This document shows positions 1 to 12,206 of a stretch of 64,000 nucleotides of DNA, piece by piece. The translations under genes and the position numbers were made by a program. Source of the stretch: Icerya purchasi (Eukaryota > Arthropoda > Insecta > Hemiptera > Monophlebidae); the NCBI GenBank assembly GCA_039619475.1, contig CM077115.1:533542315-533606314 (forward strand). The letters run 5' to 3'. Each line of letters begins with the position of its first letter. The stretch's first letter is position 1. The notes below the pieces were generated by a model that did not search any database, was not told the DNA's origin, and saw nothing but the letters and a program-made list of their open reading frames with translations.

Positions 1-1048
1 TTTTTCCCGATTTTTGAACATGATGCGGTAGTTTTGCAATCTTTATTTTATTCCATTCCTCGTAAAAAATTACATACGAAGATATATTGAAAACTAAATA
101 TAAATTGAGGTGCGTAAAATCATAATTTTTGGTGATTTCCTGGAGATGCTAACTTAAACACACATTTTGCGTTTTTACGACCTATTGTCAAAAAAAAAAA
201 TACGCGGAGAAATAGGTGCTAAAAAATTTTGATTCTAAAACACACCGTCGGACGATATATAATACTAAACGGTCTCGATACATTCATTTTGACACCCACC
301 TACCTCTACGATAAATTTCTTTAAATACTGTCGCTGACTATTTTTAACTACATTAATTCGATTGCTCGGGTGGAATTATGTCAAATTATATCGTAAAAAA
401 TTTCAGTTGGGCTGCAATAGTCACGCGGAAAAATTCACGAAATAAAGCGGTTTATTTAATGATTGAAAAAAAGTATTTCTAAATAATTTATTCAGCAAAC
501 ACTGTATGAAGAACGGCATGTAATTGTCATAGTTTATTATAATATGGAATTGTAATTTTAGTTATTAGTCAACGGTATACTAACAGACTCGTGAAATTAG
601 CACCTAGAAAAAAAAGAAAAAATTTATTTTTTAGTATAAACAAAATAGCCCATCAATTTGCGAATTGTATAATAAATAATATTTTCTATGGCTTTTGTTT
701 ACGAACTTCGTTCTTGATGAGATAATTATAATAAAACACATACGGGTGACAAAACCGTTAGCACTCTAAAACTTCATAATTAGAAAAATAAATTATTTTG
801 CACTATTTGATCCAACTATATCATTTACGTGTTCAATTTCCAAACGATAAACAATATTAGCAATTTTATTAAAGATTTTCGAGAAAGAAAAAAAAGAAAA
901 AAAAAAAAGGTTTTTTTTTTAACTTTTCTCTATGCAGAATCCCAAATTTGTTGTTACCAAAGTCATGACTCTGGTGGAATTTGCGCACCTGCGCACTAAA
1001 ATTCTTGGGTGTGGTAATTATTATGTTTGTTGCTTTAGATAGTTGTAT
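1..1048. other. AT-rich intronic sequence, no gene seen
   Basis: This stretch is very AT-rich with no extended open frame and no recognisable exon or repeat. Because the PEPCK exon at 3839 begins in mid-protein, it is most likely part of a long PEPCK intron. It ends in an A-rich patch near 884-908 and a T-run at 1049-1064 that directly precedes the R1-like LINE. The T-run could be the tail of a minus-strand insertion. Confidence 0.4.
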
Positions 1049-1065
1049 TTTTTTTTTTTTTTTTC

Positions 1066-2873
1066 AAATCCCCCAAATGTACCTTAAAAAAGAAGTAGGT
1101 GGAAGAATTGGGTAACGATTGGGGTCTAAACTTAACCCTGTTAACACCGGAAGCCTGGCGAGCAGGAAGGACAGTTTTTGTGCTAAAACCCGGACGTAGT
1201 CCTAGTCTTCCATCTTCGCACAGACCGATTGTCTTGTTAAGCGCTTTAGCCAAGGTGTTTGAATATGTTTTGTTGAATCGTATACTGCCGGTTTTACCTC
1301 ACGATGATCGGCAATTTGGATTTACTAAGTCCCGTTCCACGGCAACGCTTTTCGGCGAATTATCTAAGCAGATTGAGCGTGCGTTAAGTAAAAAGACTGC
1401 GATCGGCCTGCTGACGTTGGATATTAAAGGCGCCTTTGATAACTGTTCGTGGCCAGTCTTATTCCACAAAATTAGAGCACTCAGGCTCGATTATAGAATA
1501 ATCTCAATTTTAAGACAATACTTAGATTCCAGAACTATTCAATTTATTTACGAACATCAAACATATTTTCGAAATGTTACTCGCGGATGCCCGCAAGGAT
1601 CGATTTTGGGCCCGATTTTTTGGAATTTGTATATTTCAGACTTATCGTTGATGGAGTTCCCCCCTTTGGCTGTAACCAGATATTTCTATGCAGATGATCT
1701 AGCATTCGCGGTCATTTCTAACCATCGTCCCTCCATTTGTAAATACTTCAAGATTACAATCAACAATATTTTAACCTATATGGAAAAACATCTTCTACAG
1801 TTGGACGAAAACAAGACTAATTTATTAATCATGCACAGAAAACGAAAAAGGGACTACTACAATTCGCTACATCTCTCTATACCGAACTTTAAAATGAATA
1901 TCGTCGAATCACTGAAATATCTTGAACATTAGACTGTCGCTACAGTTTTAATCAACATTTCAAAAATTTGTCCAGTAAAGCTGCAACGGTTCTAAATAAA
2001 TTGCACTCCGTGTCTGGACGCACGTATGGGATGAGCACTAAACACCGTTTAATAATTCGTTAATATGCTAGTTGTTCCATTATTCACGTACTGCGTATTT
2101 ATGTTTGAAGAGGCTTTAAAGCGTAAAAGCATTCAGGAAGTACTAGTTAAATCCCAAAGGAAATTTCTTTTGTTTATTCTCCGCGCGCATAGAACTACTT
2201 CCGGTGATGCGTTGCGAACAATAGCAGGACAATTGCCACTGCATTCCGTATTGCAGCATAAAATCTTGTATTTCAAAGGGTTAAATAATCTCAATTTGGA
2301 GTTGGATCTAAACAATAGATTTATTGAAATGCAAAATAGCTGGAACAATAGCTCAACTGGAAGATTAACATTTAGTTTTGTCCCCGAGGTTAAAACCAAT
2401 CCAATCAAAATTAATAATATTAATACGTATGTGACACGCAATTTCTCACTGGACATGGTAGATTTCAAAGTTATCTGCACCGTTTCCATCTATAGCAGAC
2501 ACCGATTTGTGTTCCTGTGGAGATGCTCCTGAAACTGTCACCCATATCGTTAATGAGTGCGCCTAATGGAAATTCTTGTTTAAAGACGCGTAAATTGTTT
2601 TCCATTAAACAACGATAATTTATCAAAATTCCTGCACGCGGCGAATTCGTATTTTATCATGGCTTTCAAATATTCGGATCTTGAAGATTTTTCATTTAAT
2701 ATGTAATTTTATTTTAATTTTTATATCGGTTAATTTTTGTCTCTTTCATTTTCTTTTTATTGTTTCCAATCCATGAGGTGTTCATTCAACTGAGATACTC
2801 ATGGCTATGTTTCAATTACTATGTATTTATGTTATTATTCACCAATAAATAAATAAACAAAAAAAAAAAAAAA
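1066..2873 (+). mobile_element. 5'-truncated R1-like LINE (reverse transcriptase region)
   Basis: This non-LTR retrotransposon copy keeps the reverse transcriptase but has lost its endonuclease end. Frame 1 reads 1099-1932 with motif A DIKGAFDN, motif B GCPQGSILGPIFWNLYI and the catalytic FYADDL. DIKGAFDN..WP and GCPQGS..GP..WN are typical of the R1 clade. After a stop at 1930 the reading moves to another frame for about 130 bases, then returns to frame 1 at 2065-2532. A last shift reveals a C-terminal zinc knuckle (DLCSCGDAPETVTHIVNECA) around 2497-2565. At least three frame breaks make it inactive. The 3' end is marked by AATAAATAAATAAAC plus an A-run at 2860-2873. It lies within the presumed PEPCK intron on the sense strand. 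The start at 1066 is approximate; clade assignment rests on motifs only. Confidence 0.85.
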
Positions 2874-2876
2874 TAA

Positions 2877-3838
2877 ACCCTGTTAACACATCCGATCGCG
2901 ACGACCTCTCGTGGTGTGAAATAAAACTAAACGAAAAAACATTGTGATCTATACAAAAATAAAAATCGTAAAAAAATTATGAAATTTATATTAACCGAAA
3001 AAGCATTTATTCAAAGTAATCGCCTTTCTCACGTACTCGTACAGGCCTGTGTTAATATCTTGTGACAATGGTCGAAAATTGTTACTCCGTGGATTCTCCC
3101 GCATAACTATTGCAATCTAGCTTAAATTAATGTCAAATCATATTGTGAACTTTAATTCAATGCCGTCAACGCAAATAGATATTTATGCGGTTTTCCATCG
3201 CTTTCGCGCTGAGCTATTTAAAAAATATTTACAACAGTGAATAAATTAGAATCCTGAGTTACACCGGACAGACACAAGAGCACAGGCGATTTTGACTTCC
3301 CACAAAATTAAATTGTGTTCAAAATATGACGTGAAAAAAAGTGAACCAACAAATTTCAAAATCTAAATTAGTATATGTATGTATTTTTATATTATTCAAA
3401 TTAATAATTCTTTCCCCGCGTGGACTTTATAAGTGAACATACAAACGATAGCCGTGTGTGATCATCTGCAGTATCAGTTGTTGTAGAAATTACCTCGTCA
3501 TATAGACGATGAAAATTCGACTAGTCTAAGTTTTAAAAAATGCATTTTCCATAATAACTTTAATTAACCGACTGCACGCGTTTTGCAGTAATTCTTTTGC
3601 GTTTATCAAATTTAACCATTTCCTTATGAAAAAATTAACGAATTTCACATAAAAATCACGCAGATTTCTGTATTAATCGAAAAACCGCGCTAAATTTTTA
3701 CAAAACGAAGCAACGAAATACATATGTATATTTTTACGATACATATAGCTATCGTTGAGAAATACCAAATGATAAAATTGGTCGTCGTCTTCGTGTTTTA
3801 TCATTACTAACGAATTGAATTTAAATCGTGTTTAACAG
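2877..3838. other. Intron upstream of PEPCK exon
   Basis: No open frame of note. The segment ends in the acceptor AACAG at 3834-3838 immediately before the PEPCK exon. I see no upstream PEPCK exon here (the expected anion-binding and metal-binding motifs are absent), so the intron is at least 3.8 kb and extends beyond the left edge. Confidence 0.5.
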
Positions 3839-6781
3839 GGTAAAGTAATAATGCACGATCCATTTGCCATGCGGCCATTTTTCGGTTACAATTTCGGAAA
3901 ATACTTAGAACACTGGTTAAGTATGGAAAAGAAACCAAATGCGCAGTTACCAAAAATTTTCCACGTTAACTGGTTCAGAAAAGGTGAAAATGTAAGTGAT
4001 CCCTATTTTCCATTTATCCTGAAACAAATAGAACATTTTAGTGATAATCCGTTTTTTATAGATTCTATTAATCTGCCGTCTTATTTCATCGTGAAACGTA
4101 AATGCAATTTAAAAAATGAGTAATTTGACATTTTATTTCATTAGGGAAAGTATTTATGGCCCGGATTTGGCGAAAATTGTCGCGTATTAGATTGGGTATT
4201 ACGAAGATTAGACGATAGAAAAAATACACTCGCTACGGAAACCCCGATTGGTTTTATACCGAAAGAAAATTCCTTAACGTTAGAAGGTTTAAAAGAACCC
4301 CTTAATCTAACCGAATTATTCCGAATAGACCCCAAATTCTGGAACCAAGAGGTGAATAATCATTTTCTTTTTTTCTTTTTTTTTTTCAAGTTTCTTTTTA
4401 TAATAATGCTTCTCAAATGTGCACGAACAAGCTTAGTGATGTAAACACGATTAAAACGCGAAATTACAAAAAAAAAAAAAAAAAAAAATATATTTTTTTA
4501 ATAAAATTTTATAATTATATAAACTTAATAATTAGCGATTACAAATGTTTGCGCAGTAGATTACCGATAAAATTTGATTCATTAACTCGGGCAACCCTGC
4601 GCCGTTCATCGTGTAACTTGTTAAAAAATATCCTTTGATCCGGAGCACTTTTGTCAAATGTCCTCCTGAGTTCGGAGAATTTTTAAGTAGTGATGCAACA
4701 TTTTATAGCTTGTATAATTTTCCATTCAGAAACCCGCAACGATTGAATAAATTTATTGGAATCTCCTTATAGAGTTATCCCAATCCCTAAGGAAAACTCA
4801 ACTAAATTTTACATAGTCGCCTTGGCCCCTCTCCTGATTAAACTACTTGAAAATAGGCTTAATAAACTGTTTAATAGCTTGAACATAATAATCTAGCGCT
4901 GCAGAGATAGCATGCTTAGTTTTTGTTTCGGTTTCTTCGGTTTTATTTTTTTTTGTGTTTTTCCTTTTAATATTTTTAAACCCTTCTTTAACAAAAATTC
5001 ACGACTGCTGCCTCGCTGTCATTACCCCTGTCTAATGACGGGTAAGTTCGTTATTTCTTGGCATACGTTCCCGGAACAGCATCACAGGTTTGAGAACTGC
5101 ATCTCGGATACATATTCATATCAGACTTATATGTATCATCCGGTGTTTACGTACATAGCCCACTCAAAAATTGGAAATAGTTTGTACCGGTTGTGTCGAC
5201 GCAGTGTACACCAGCGAGTGATAGGTTAGAGAAAGAAAGAAGGAAATAGAAAAACAGCTAATGTAGGAGTGTAATCAAAGAAAAAGTTGCGTTTACAGAG
5301 AAAACGATGAAGTTTCTTTCTAGTTCCGATGTTTAATTTTTCACTTTTCTAGCTGATTTGGCCCGTTTCTGCTCAGATATTCATTCCGTATGAAACGTAG
5401 GAAAAAACAGACAGCCTATTCTTCACTGTTCAAGATCTATACTGGATCTGTATAACATCGATTTAGTATTTGCTAGATCGGAATTTTGGATGCACGCTCG
5501 GAACTGTAGTCGAAGTTCTATCAACTCCGCTGCGGGATACGCAGCTACTCATCACTACTTCCGTCTTCGCTAATAACTAATCTTTCCATGTAAATATCGG
5601 CTTGTACGGCCTCTGCTTTAGCTGTTACAACTTTTACTGGACTAATATTTCTTTAAACAATTCATCCAGAATTAGTCTTTCTGCTCTTAACTTGAGGTCG
5701 TCCTTGACGGTTATTACCCCCATTCAATCATTTTTTACGTAAACACCTCTTGTTTTGAAAAGGTCAATTTTTTAAAACAGTCTCGCCATCACATAAACGC
5801 TCAATCGCAATACTCTAGTAATGTTATCTTTCATAAATCAATTATTCCTATATAACATGATTATCGTGTTCTTGTTTATAGAAATATAGATGTGTTTCAA
5901 TCTTTTTAAATTAATTCACAATCGCAGGCTACGGAGTTTAAAATTACCACTTTAGTGGTCCACTAAGTTCGAATAATTGACAATTCTGTTAGCTACGATT
6001 TATTTAGCAGTCTTTTTATGAAAATAACTAACTTTACCCCCCATTTTTTTTTTTTTGCTCTTTTCGATCCACCTTTTTTTATTTATTTATTTACTTTTTT
6101 GATATTGTTTATTCTGACGATCGTCACGTAATAATCTGTAACAGCGGTTTACGCTTAGTTTTTCTTTCATCTTTTAAAACAGAAAAAGCAGACCACCGTA
6201 ACACAGAGATTGTGAGTGAGGAAAAAATCTGAATGCTGCAGACAAGCCTACATCTAGTTGTATTCTCATACCGTGTCCCTAGTTACATTGCAAAATCATT
6301 GATTAGTTAAATTTACCTTCTCAAACTTTTTTCATAGTCTGTTTTTCAGAATCGCGTTTTAACTTTAGTCGTCGTTGCACGCTTCGATAGTCAAATAATT
6401 ACAGAAAACAAATCAGGCATTTTGCAGATACGAACTGTCAAAACGTGTTACCAACGTCGTTAAGCACTACTCTGTATTTCGTTGACGATTTCTATTAGTT
6501 CGGAAAGCGTTATAAACGTTTAAAAATAGGCATTTTTCATTCCAACAAGTTACGGTTGGACTTATCGCACTCAGTAAACGATTTCGGTGTTTACTTGTAA
6601 GATATTATATCTATAGCTACGGCAACGAGTTAATTTGTAATATTTTTATATGCAAATAAAATTTATATTTCAGATCGAAGAAGTAAAGACATATTTAGAA
6701 GAACAAGTTGGATCAGATATGCCTCCAGTAATAACCGAGCAAATCAAAAATATAAAAAAGCGTCTATCAAACAACGTTTAA
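3839..6781 (+). CDS. Pepck: Phosphoenolpyruvate carboxykinase (GTP), C-terminal three exons
   Basis: PEPCK converts oxaloacetate and GTP to phosphoenolpyruvate, CO2 and GDP, the committed step of gluconeogenesis and glyceroneogenesis. Three exons join in phase 0: 3839-3991 ([20 protein letters not shown]), 4145-4351 (starting [17 protein letters not shown]) and 6674-6781 (ending KKRLSNNV, stop 6779-6781). All junctions have AG acceptors and GT donors (GTAAGT at 3992, GTGAAT at 4352). Together they encode the last 155 residues, the usual C-terminus. The guanine-binding part is visible: WFRK and PGFGEN are kept, but one of the aromatic positions stacking on guanine (human F525) reads Tyr (GKYLWP). 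Upstream exons lie outside the window. The last intron (4352-6673) holds a decayed RT fragment. A polyadenylation signal AATAAA lies at about 7200. The family assignment is secure. Confidence 0.95.
4417..4738. other. PEPCK last intron, first part
   Basis: Contains a 20-nt A-run at about 4469-4488 and no convincing coding signal. The short open frames here are broken up by homopolymers. Confidence 0.3.
4739..4894 (+). pseudogene. Decayed LINE reverse transcriptase fragment in PEPCK intron
   Basis: Frame translation gives [20 protein letters not shown] followed by [13 protein letters not shown]. This matches the conserved block before RT motif A in Jockey/R1-type LINEs (pattern IPIPKP...RPIAL.P...KLLEK...NRL). 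Only about 50 residues are readable and no catalytic motif remains. It sits in the last PEPCK intron in sense orientation. Clade cannot be decided. Confidence 0.6.
4895..6673. other. PEPCK last intron, remaining part
   Basis: A 105-codon open frame at 4912-5229 shows no recognisable domain and may be part of the same decayed element. From 5230 to the acceptor TTTCAG at 6668-6673 the sequence is AT-rich without repeats or exons that I can support. Confidence 0.35.
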
Positions 6782-8277
6782 ATCAATGGTGGCGCATAAA
6801 TAACTGTTCTCTGTGACGAGCTTTTATGCAAGGTATTGCGTAGTTTATGCGATTTGAGTAAAGATGATATTGATTAACAAAGGCAATGAAAATATCAAAG
6901 CAGAGAAACAATTTCAATAGCAATATGTTAAAAAACACATTTCCGCGAAATTAAAAATTATATATTGTTAAGTGTCATAACTTTAAATATATTAAAAGTA
7001 TTTTTCATTATTTTTAAAACTATACATAAAGAAAAAAAAATTCTGACATGTATTTGTATATATTTACATACATTTATCCCATGTATTATTTTAAAACATT
7101 AAAACATGTATTATATTATATTTGTGTATCGCTTTGAACTTCATAAATATAAGGTTTTTTTTGTTTTATTTTTTCAAATTATTTATACCGTATTTAAAAA
7201 AATAAAGCATAATGCGCAGCAGAGTTTTCTGCTTATGCAATTATAAATATAACCAATCGTGTTTCTTTTTGAAAAAATTTTATCCTATGAGTAGTGCAAA
7301 AACAAAAAAAAAAAAAAACGAACATTTTTATGGATTATTTCTACCAAATAATATTTAACACAGGACAAAAAAAAAAATAAAAAAAATAAAAATAAAATTG
7401 ATAAATTCGGACTGTGGCCGAAAAAGGTAATTCAAAATTAGGTTCCGCGGTCATTAGATAAGTATAAAAGTCCAGACACAGCTTCTTTCATATTATTTGT
7501 TTCTGGTATTAAAGTTTTCTTTTTTTTTTTTTGGAAAAATAGAAAAATATTTAATAGCAGAAGTAAACAATACGAAAAGAAGTGAAATAAATACCGTCAA
7601 AAACATTTATACAGAAAAAAAAGAATAATTGCAAGTTATTCCATTCAAATTCAATGCTGTTTTTTTTTTAAAAAATCCCATTCGCCTTTTCTATATATAG
7701 AAAGCTTTATTGACGTTTAACGCAAATACGGAGTTGCCAAAAAATAAAAAAAACAAAGAGCGATCTTACAAATACTTTAATTATAAAGCGATTCAGTAAA
7801 TTAAAAATAACGTACATATATTCTATGTTTCATTGAAATTCCTTCTGGTATGAATAAACGCATTTCATTGAAATTCCTTCTGGTATGAATAAACGCATTT
7901 CATTGAAATTTACTGTGAAAGTATTTCTTCGACATTTTATTTGACGAAAAACCCTTCTTCTGTTTTATAAACTTTACTAGTATTTGTTTATTAATTATTT
8001 TGCTCAAAACAATCTGTTAAATTACCTTAGTTGCTTTTACAATGCAGCTAATCAGAAAAGATTACCTTTACTACAAAAAGCTTTATTTCGAAATTTAAAT
8101 ATTTTCTATAGATTTATTTTGACCTTCTACAATCGCATAATATTGTTTTTATAATATTTTTACATTATAATATTCGTAAAAGATATAAACAACTTACTTC
8201 TATAATGACATTAAATTTGCCTTGAAAAAAATTTGTAAATTAATAAAAATCATAAATGTAAACAATTTAAATTGACC
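6782..8277. other. PEPCK 3' UTR and following AT-rich spacer
   Basis: The 3' UTR begins after the stop at 6781. AATAAA near 7200 is the best polyadenylation candidate. From about 7300 the sequence is rich in A and T homopolymers. It holds the 35-bp tandem duplication listed separately and no gene. Confidence 0.4.
7828..7911. repeat. 35-bp direct tandem repeat, about 2.4 copies
   Basis: The unit TTTCATTGAAATTCCTTCTG plus TATGAATAAACGCA occurs at 7828-7862 and 7863-7897 without mismatch. A partial third copy runs to about 7910. The identity of the copies indicates a recent local duplication. Confidence 0.9.
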
Positions 8278-8456
8278 GTTAACATTCGGTTACTGACGTT
8301 ATATATATATTTTTTTTTGTATTATACGAACGACATATGGCATCCACAATTCGTAAAAATATATAACATTATCATCTACTACACTGTAAAACACATTAAA
8401 AAATGAACAACTAATATATATATATATGTAATAAAAATATAACAACAATTTTTTAA

Positions 8457-8797
8457 AAATAGGCTTTTATTTATGCACTAAAAAGTACAAAATAACTTTA
8501 TTAGTGTGCGACTACCAGATAAATCTGAAACTACAAAATATTCTGAAAAATAAAAGCCGGGCCGCAGTTACAAAAATATTCTGTGGTATTGTGATGCACA
8601 ACAATGGAACAACATAAGGCTGATTGTAGTTTTGGCTTAGGATGTATTATAATATTAATATTTAATTATTAATCTGCGGCCCCCGCTTTTATTTTTCAGA
8701 ATATTTTGTAGTTTCAGATTTTAATGTTAAAACGCGTATCTGGTAGTCGCACACAAATAAAGTTATTTTGTACTTTTTAGTGCATAAATAAAAGCCT

Positions 8798-8802
<5 letters not shown>
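8457..8802. repeat. Imperfect hairpin with A-rich tail
   Basis: The left arm 8457-8567 pairs with the right arm 8674-8802. Shared blocks include GCACTAAAAAGTACAAAATA and CTACAAAATATTCTGAAAAA on one strand. The right arm has an extra block of about 20 bases (TTTAATGTTAAAACGCG). The right arm is followed by an A-run of about 27 bases, suggesting a retroposed sequence copied in inverted orientation. Confidence 0.8.
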
Positions 8803-8832
<30 letters not shown>

Positions 8833-8934
8833 AATTTTTTATTTTTTAGTCTGGACTTTTTACTATATATTTCAATAAAAAACAATAAATTTAGAATTAT
8901 ATGTTTTTATTTCTTCCGTAAACCGTAAATATAT

Positions 8935-9340
8935 ATATATATATGTTATAAGTATAAATGAAATGTCTATTGAACGGTTACTAATGTTATATTTTTATTT
9001 TTACACGAACATATATTATTCAAAATTCACAAATATAACATTGTTAAATACTAATTAATTATGTTAAAATAAATCAAATCAAATAATTACAATAATAGTC
9101 CGACCGGTTTCGTTAATACATATTCATGGACTAATTTTTTCTAGTCCATGAATATGTATTAACGAAACCGGTCGGACTATTATTGTAATTATTTGATTTG
9201 ATTTATTTTAACATAATTAATTAGTATTTAACAATGTTATATTTGTGAATTTTGAATAATATATGTTCGTGTAAAAATAAAAATATAACATTAGTAACCG
9301 TTCAATAGACATTTCATTTATACTTATAACATATATATAT
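8935..9340. repeat. Near-perfect 199-bp palindrome (foldback/MITE)
   Basis: Arms 8935-9133 and 9142-9340 are reverse complements of each other around an 8-nt loop (ATTTTTTC). The central part of the arm carries GTCCGACCGGTTTCGTTAAT. The repeat AATAAATTTAGAATT lies on both outer sides (about 8884 and 9342). Such a long, nearly mismatch-free palindrome is either a very young insertion or kept identical by gene conversion. Confidence 0.9.
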
Positions 9341-9529
9341 AAATAAATTTAGAATTGTATTTTATTTTGCTTTATTTTATTCAATATCTTGATTGTAGGA
9401 TATTTACAGAAATTTGTGTTACATTTTATTATTAAATAATGGATCGCATTCTTTCAATTATATTGTCTTTTGTTTTTCATAAAATACATACGGAATTCTC
9501 AGCACATGAAACACAATGTCTGACTAATA

Positions 9530-10050
9530 GCGATCTTTCCATTGATATATCACATGACCGGAAAAAAATAATTTTGTTTAAAACTTTTGAGCTTTCGGCG
9601 CCCCAAGGATCCGATTTTAACGCTGGAAACCCAAATGTTCCAAAGTAGAGAAATACACAAGGATACGCATTTTTTTTAACCTTGTTCAAAATTTTTACCT
9701 ATAAAGCTGAGCCACAAGCGCATCACTTTATGCTTTTTTAAACTTTTAGTAAACTTCTAATGTTTCGTTAAGAAAATGAAATACGAATCTGCTCCCAACA
9801 AATAGTGCTCTTTCCAACAGTTTATCATATGCCCGGGAAAAAAAATTTTTTTTTTCTTCAAAAGTTCGATCTTTCGAAGCCCCGAAGGGCTAATTTTAAA
9901 GTTGGAAACCTAGATGTTCCAAACCAAAGAAATATACGTGCATGTGCATATTTTCAACCTTGTTCAAAATTTTTAGCTTTAAAATACTCGCGCCGCATCA
10001 ACACCCCGAAGGTCTAATTTTGAAGTTGGAAACCCGAATGTTGCATAATA
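9530..10050 (+). repeat. Diverged tandem repeat, about 275-bp unit
   Basis: Copy 1 (about 9530-9735), copy 2 (about 9805-10000) and a partial copy 3 (10001-10050) share an ordered set of blocks: CTTTCCA..., TATCA.ATG.CC.GG, then a CCCC.AAGG..C/TGATTTTAA core, GTTGGAAACC.A.ATGTTCC and CAACCTTGTTCAAAATTTTT. Divergence is perhaps a quarter of positions. Short open frames cross the units but the breaks differ between copies, so I do not call it coding. Confidence 0.7.
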
Positions 10051-10181
10051 TTGCATTGTCATCTATAACAAGCATTTCTGCAAAAGGACACTTTTTTAAT
10101 TCGCCGGAAGTAGGTGAAAAATGGTTCGCAAGATTCCCCCCAGACAGACAGAATTACAAATCGAGTTAGATAAAAGCCTAT

Positions 10182-10304
10182 AAAAAACAATAAATATAAT
10201 AAAATAGTTCGACCGGTTTCATCAATTGTTCGACATGTAGTCCACGAATATGCCAAACAATTGACCAAACCGATCGGACTATTATATTATATTTATTGTT
10301 TTTT
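10182..10304. repeat. Short hairpin sharing the CCGACCGGTTT motif
   Basis: Arms 10182-10230 and 10257-10304 pair over about 48 bp with few mismatches (AAAAAACAATAAATATAATA at the outside, CAATTGTT at the loop side). The arm carries GTTCGACCGGTTTCATCAAT, a variant of the block in the 8935-9340 palindrome, so the two hairpins belong to one family. Confidence 0.8.
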
Positions 10305-10399
10305 ATATATATAGTCGTTCATTTTTTAATGTGTTTTACTGTATAGATAATATATATTTTTGCGAATTGTGAATGTCATATGTCGTTCGTTAACATTAT

Positions 10400-12206
10400 C
10401 GCAATTGTAATTTTATTGATGACTGCCATCAAATGCTACTACAATTTATAATAGCAACATTACAACCGACTAATAAAAGGGCCCTATATGGTATTTATGA
10501 ATTATTAATGCCTCTAAATTATTATACGTAGAAATATGTTCTTACAACCTGGAATTCGCTCTTCTCAAAGGTTTTTGTTTAATACATTAATAAATATTTT
10601 AAAAAATTAATACTTATTTAGTAAATTTTAACTTAGAATTTTTAAGATAATTTTTCGTTGATACATTGCCATTTCTTTTTGAAAGTAGGGTTATAGGAGT
10701 AGTTTCTTTTTTTGACTTGCAATGACATGAACATTTAATTCCTATGCATCGGAAGAATGGGCTACATAAATATTTAAATTAAATGAAAAAATACGATGTG
10801 AAATGAACTCGAAAAAAAAACTTAATTGAGCGAACAAAGTGGAAAGATAAGACGTAAATAATATAAATAATAAATGAATTAATACAATAAATGGTAATAA
10901 TAATGACACAGAACCTTAGCAATAAAACTGATAACAAAATTTCACTTATACACCGTACATGTATATTATTTTATTATACATCAAAGATTACTAATTGGTG
11001 AACGTTAAAATAAAATTAAAATCAAACAATTTAATAGTTTTAAACAGATGAGTCAAATAAGCGAGAACGAACGCAGATAAAATATTATTAATAACATAAC
11101 AAAGGTAAACATTACGGCAATACTGATAAAACTATAGCAATCCAGATTGCTTAAAATACGGATGCAATGTTATTTAAAGCGATATACTTTCAAATTTTGG
11201 TAAGTTTAAGAAACTTCTTCTTTGTAATTAGTTACGATATATTTCAAATCAAATCAAATCAAATGTGTATTTCTAAAAAGGATAAATGTAGTAGAATATA
11301 ATTTTCTTAAGTCGCAAATGCGCTCAGTTAGCGCGAATAGCGGGATTGTTGTTAATTGTACTTCCGCTTGTGCATTTTATATAGTAAATGAACAATGTGC
11401 GTTATCCGGACCAAGTTTATAACGATTGTGTTCCTAACTATAGTTTAAATAGTACTTATTAATAACCGTACCTGGGCTATATATTTGTGTTGGCAAGCAT
11501 AAAGAAATATAATGAGGAAACTTTTTAATCACATCTTACATAGCCCAAATTTACACTCTGTATTTGTTTACTTATTCGTTAGGATAGTTATATTTAAAAA
11601 TATAATTATATTAATTATCGCTACGGTTAAATCGAATTTTAGACGCACATATTCCCCAGTCCCCTGTAGATATCATGGAGACCTCAACAGTAATGTACCA
11701 GTTTAAGGTAAGGTATGTAATTATAATAGTACTGTAAAAAAAATGACAGAAGTAATTAATTAAGCCTAATCTGATGTATGAAATAGAGTTACGAATAAAT
11801 TTGTTTATATCTAATTGACAAGGAATGAAATATTTTAGAACTTAATCGATTTAATCGTTTTGTATTTATCGAACTAATTAGAACGCAGTCTACTATGTTA
11901 TATTAAATAAGCCGATATGTTAGCAGGCATCTGTACAGAATTCGGTTATGGTAATATAGAAGAGTTAGATTTTTAGGAGTATTGGAAGATGTATTTTTGT
12001 TTGATTTCGATGATAGCAGAGGTGTAGTATGAATGCTGCATAAAAATTCCATTTTTTTTTTTACATTAATTTTTACGCCTAATCTTATTTTACGTTGTGA
12101 ATGTTCTTCTGCAATTTTTAAGTGAGATGTTAATTTTTTTTTTTTAGAAAAACTGTCAGAGAATTTAAAAAAAATTTTTGTTAAATTAAATTATGAACGA
12201 AATTGT
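10400..12206. other. AT-rich intergenic spacer
   Basis: No host exon found. A short array of AAATC units lies at about 11244-11264, of the kind seen at LINE 3' ends. If it is the tail of the minus-strand LINE fragment at 12207-12653, that element would have a 3' UTR of about 1 kb. Otherwise nothing is recognisable. Confidence 0.3.

Larger units (their letters stand above)
8278..10395. mobile_element. Nested foldback-element cluster with outer inverted repeats
   Basis: Outer arms of about 90-100 bp at 8324-8428 and 10305-10395 are imperfect reverse complements; both contain ACGAACGACATATG and AAAACACATTAAAAAATGAAC. Between them lie three further inverted repeats (8457-8802, 8935-9340, 10182-10304) and a diverged tandem repeat (9530-10050). 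The left outer segment (CGGTTACTGACGTTATAT then ACGAACGACATAT) resembles the arm of the central palindrome (CGGTTACTAATGTTATAT then ACGAACATAT). These are therefore related foldback elements nested in each other. No transposase frame is present. Superfamily is unknown; no clear target duplication was found. Confidence 0.7.

Noticed and set aside
1133..2890. The 14-nt string AACCCTGTTAACAC occurs both near the start of the R1-like LINE and just after its tail, like a target duplication.
   Set aside because: The first copy lies inside the RT reading frame rather than at a junction, and a 14-nt match is not rare in 64 kb of AT-rich DNA.
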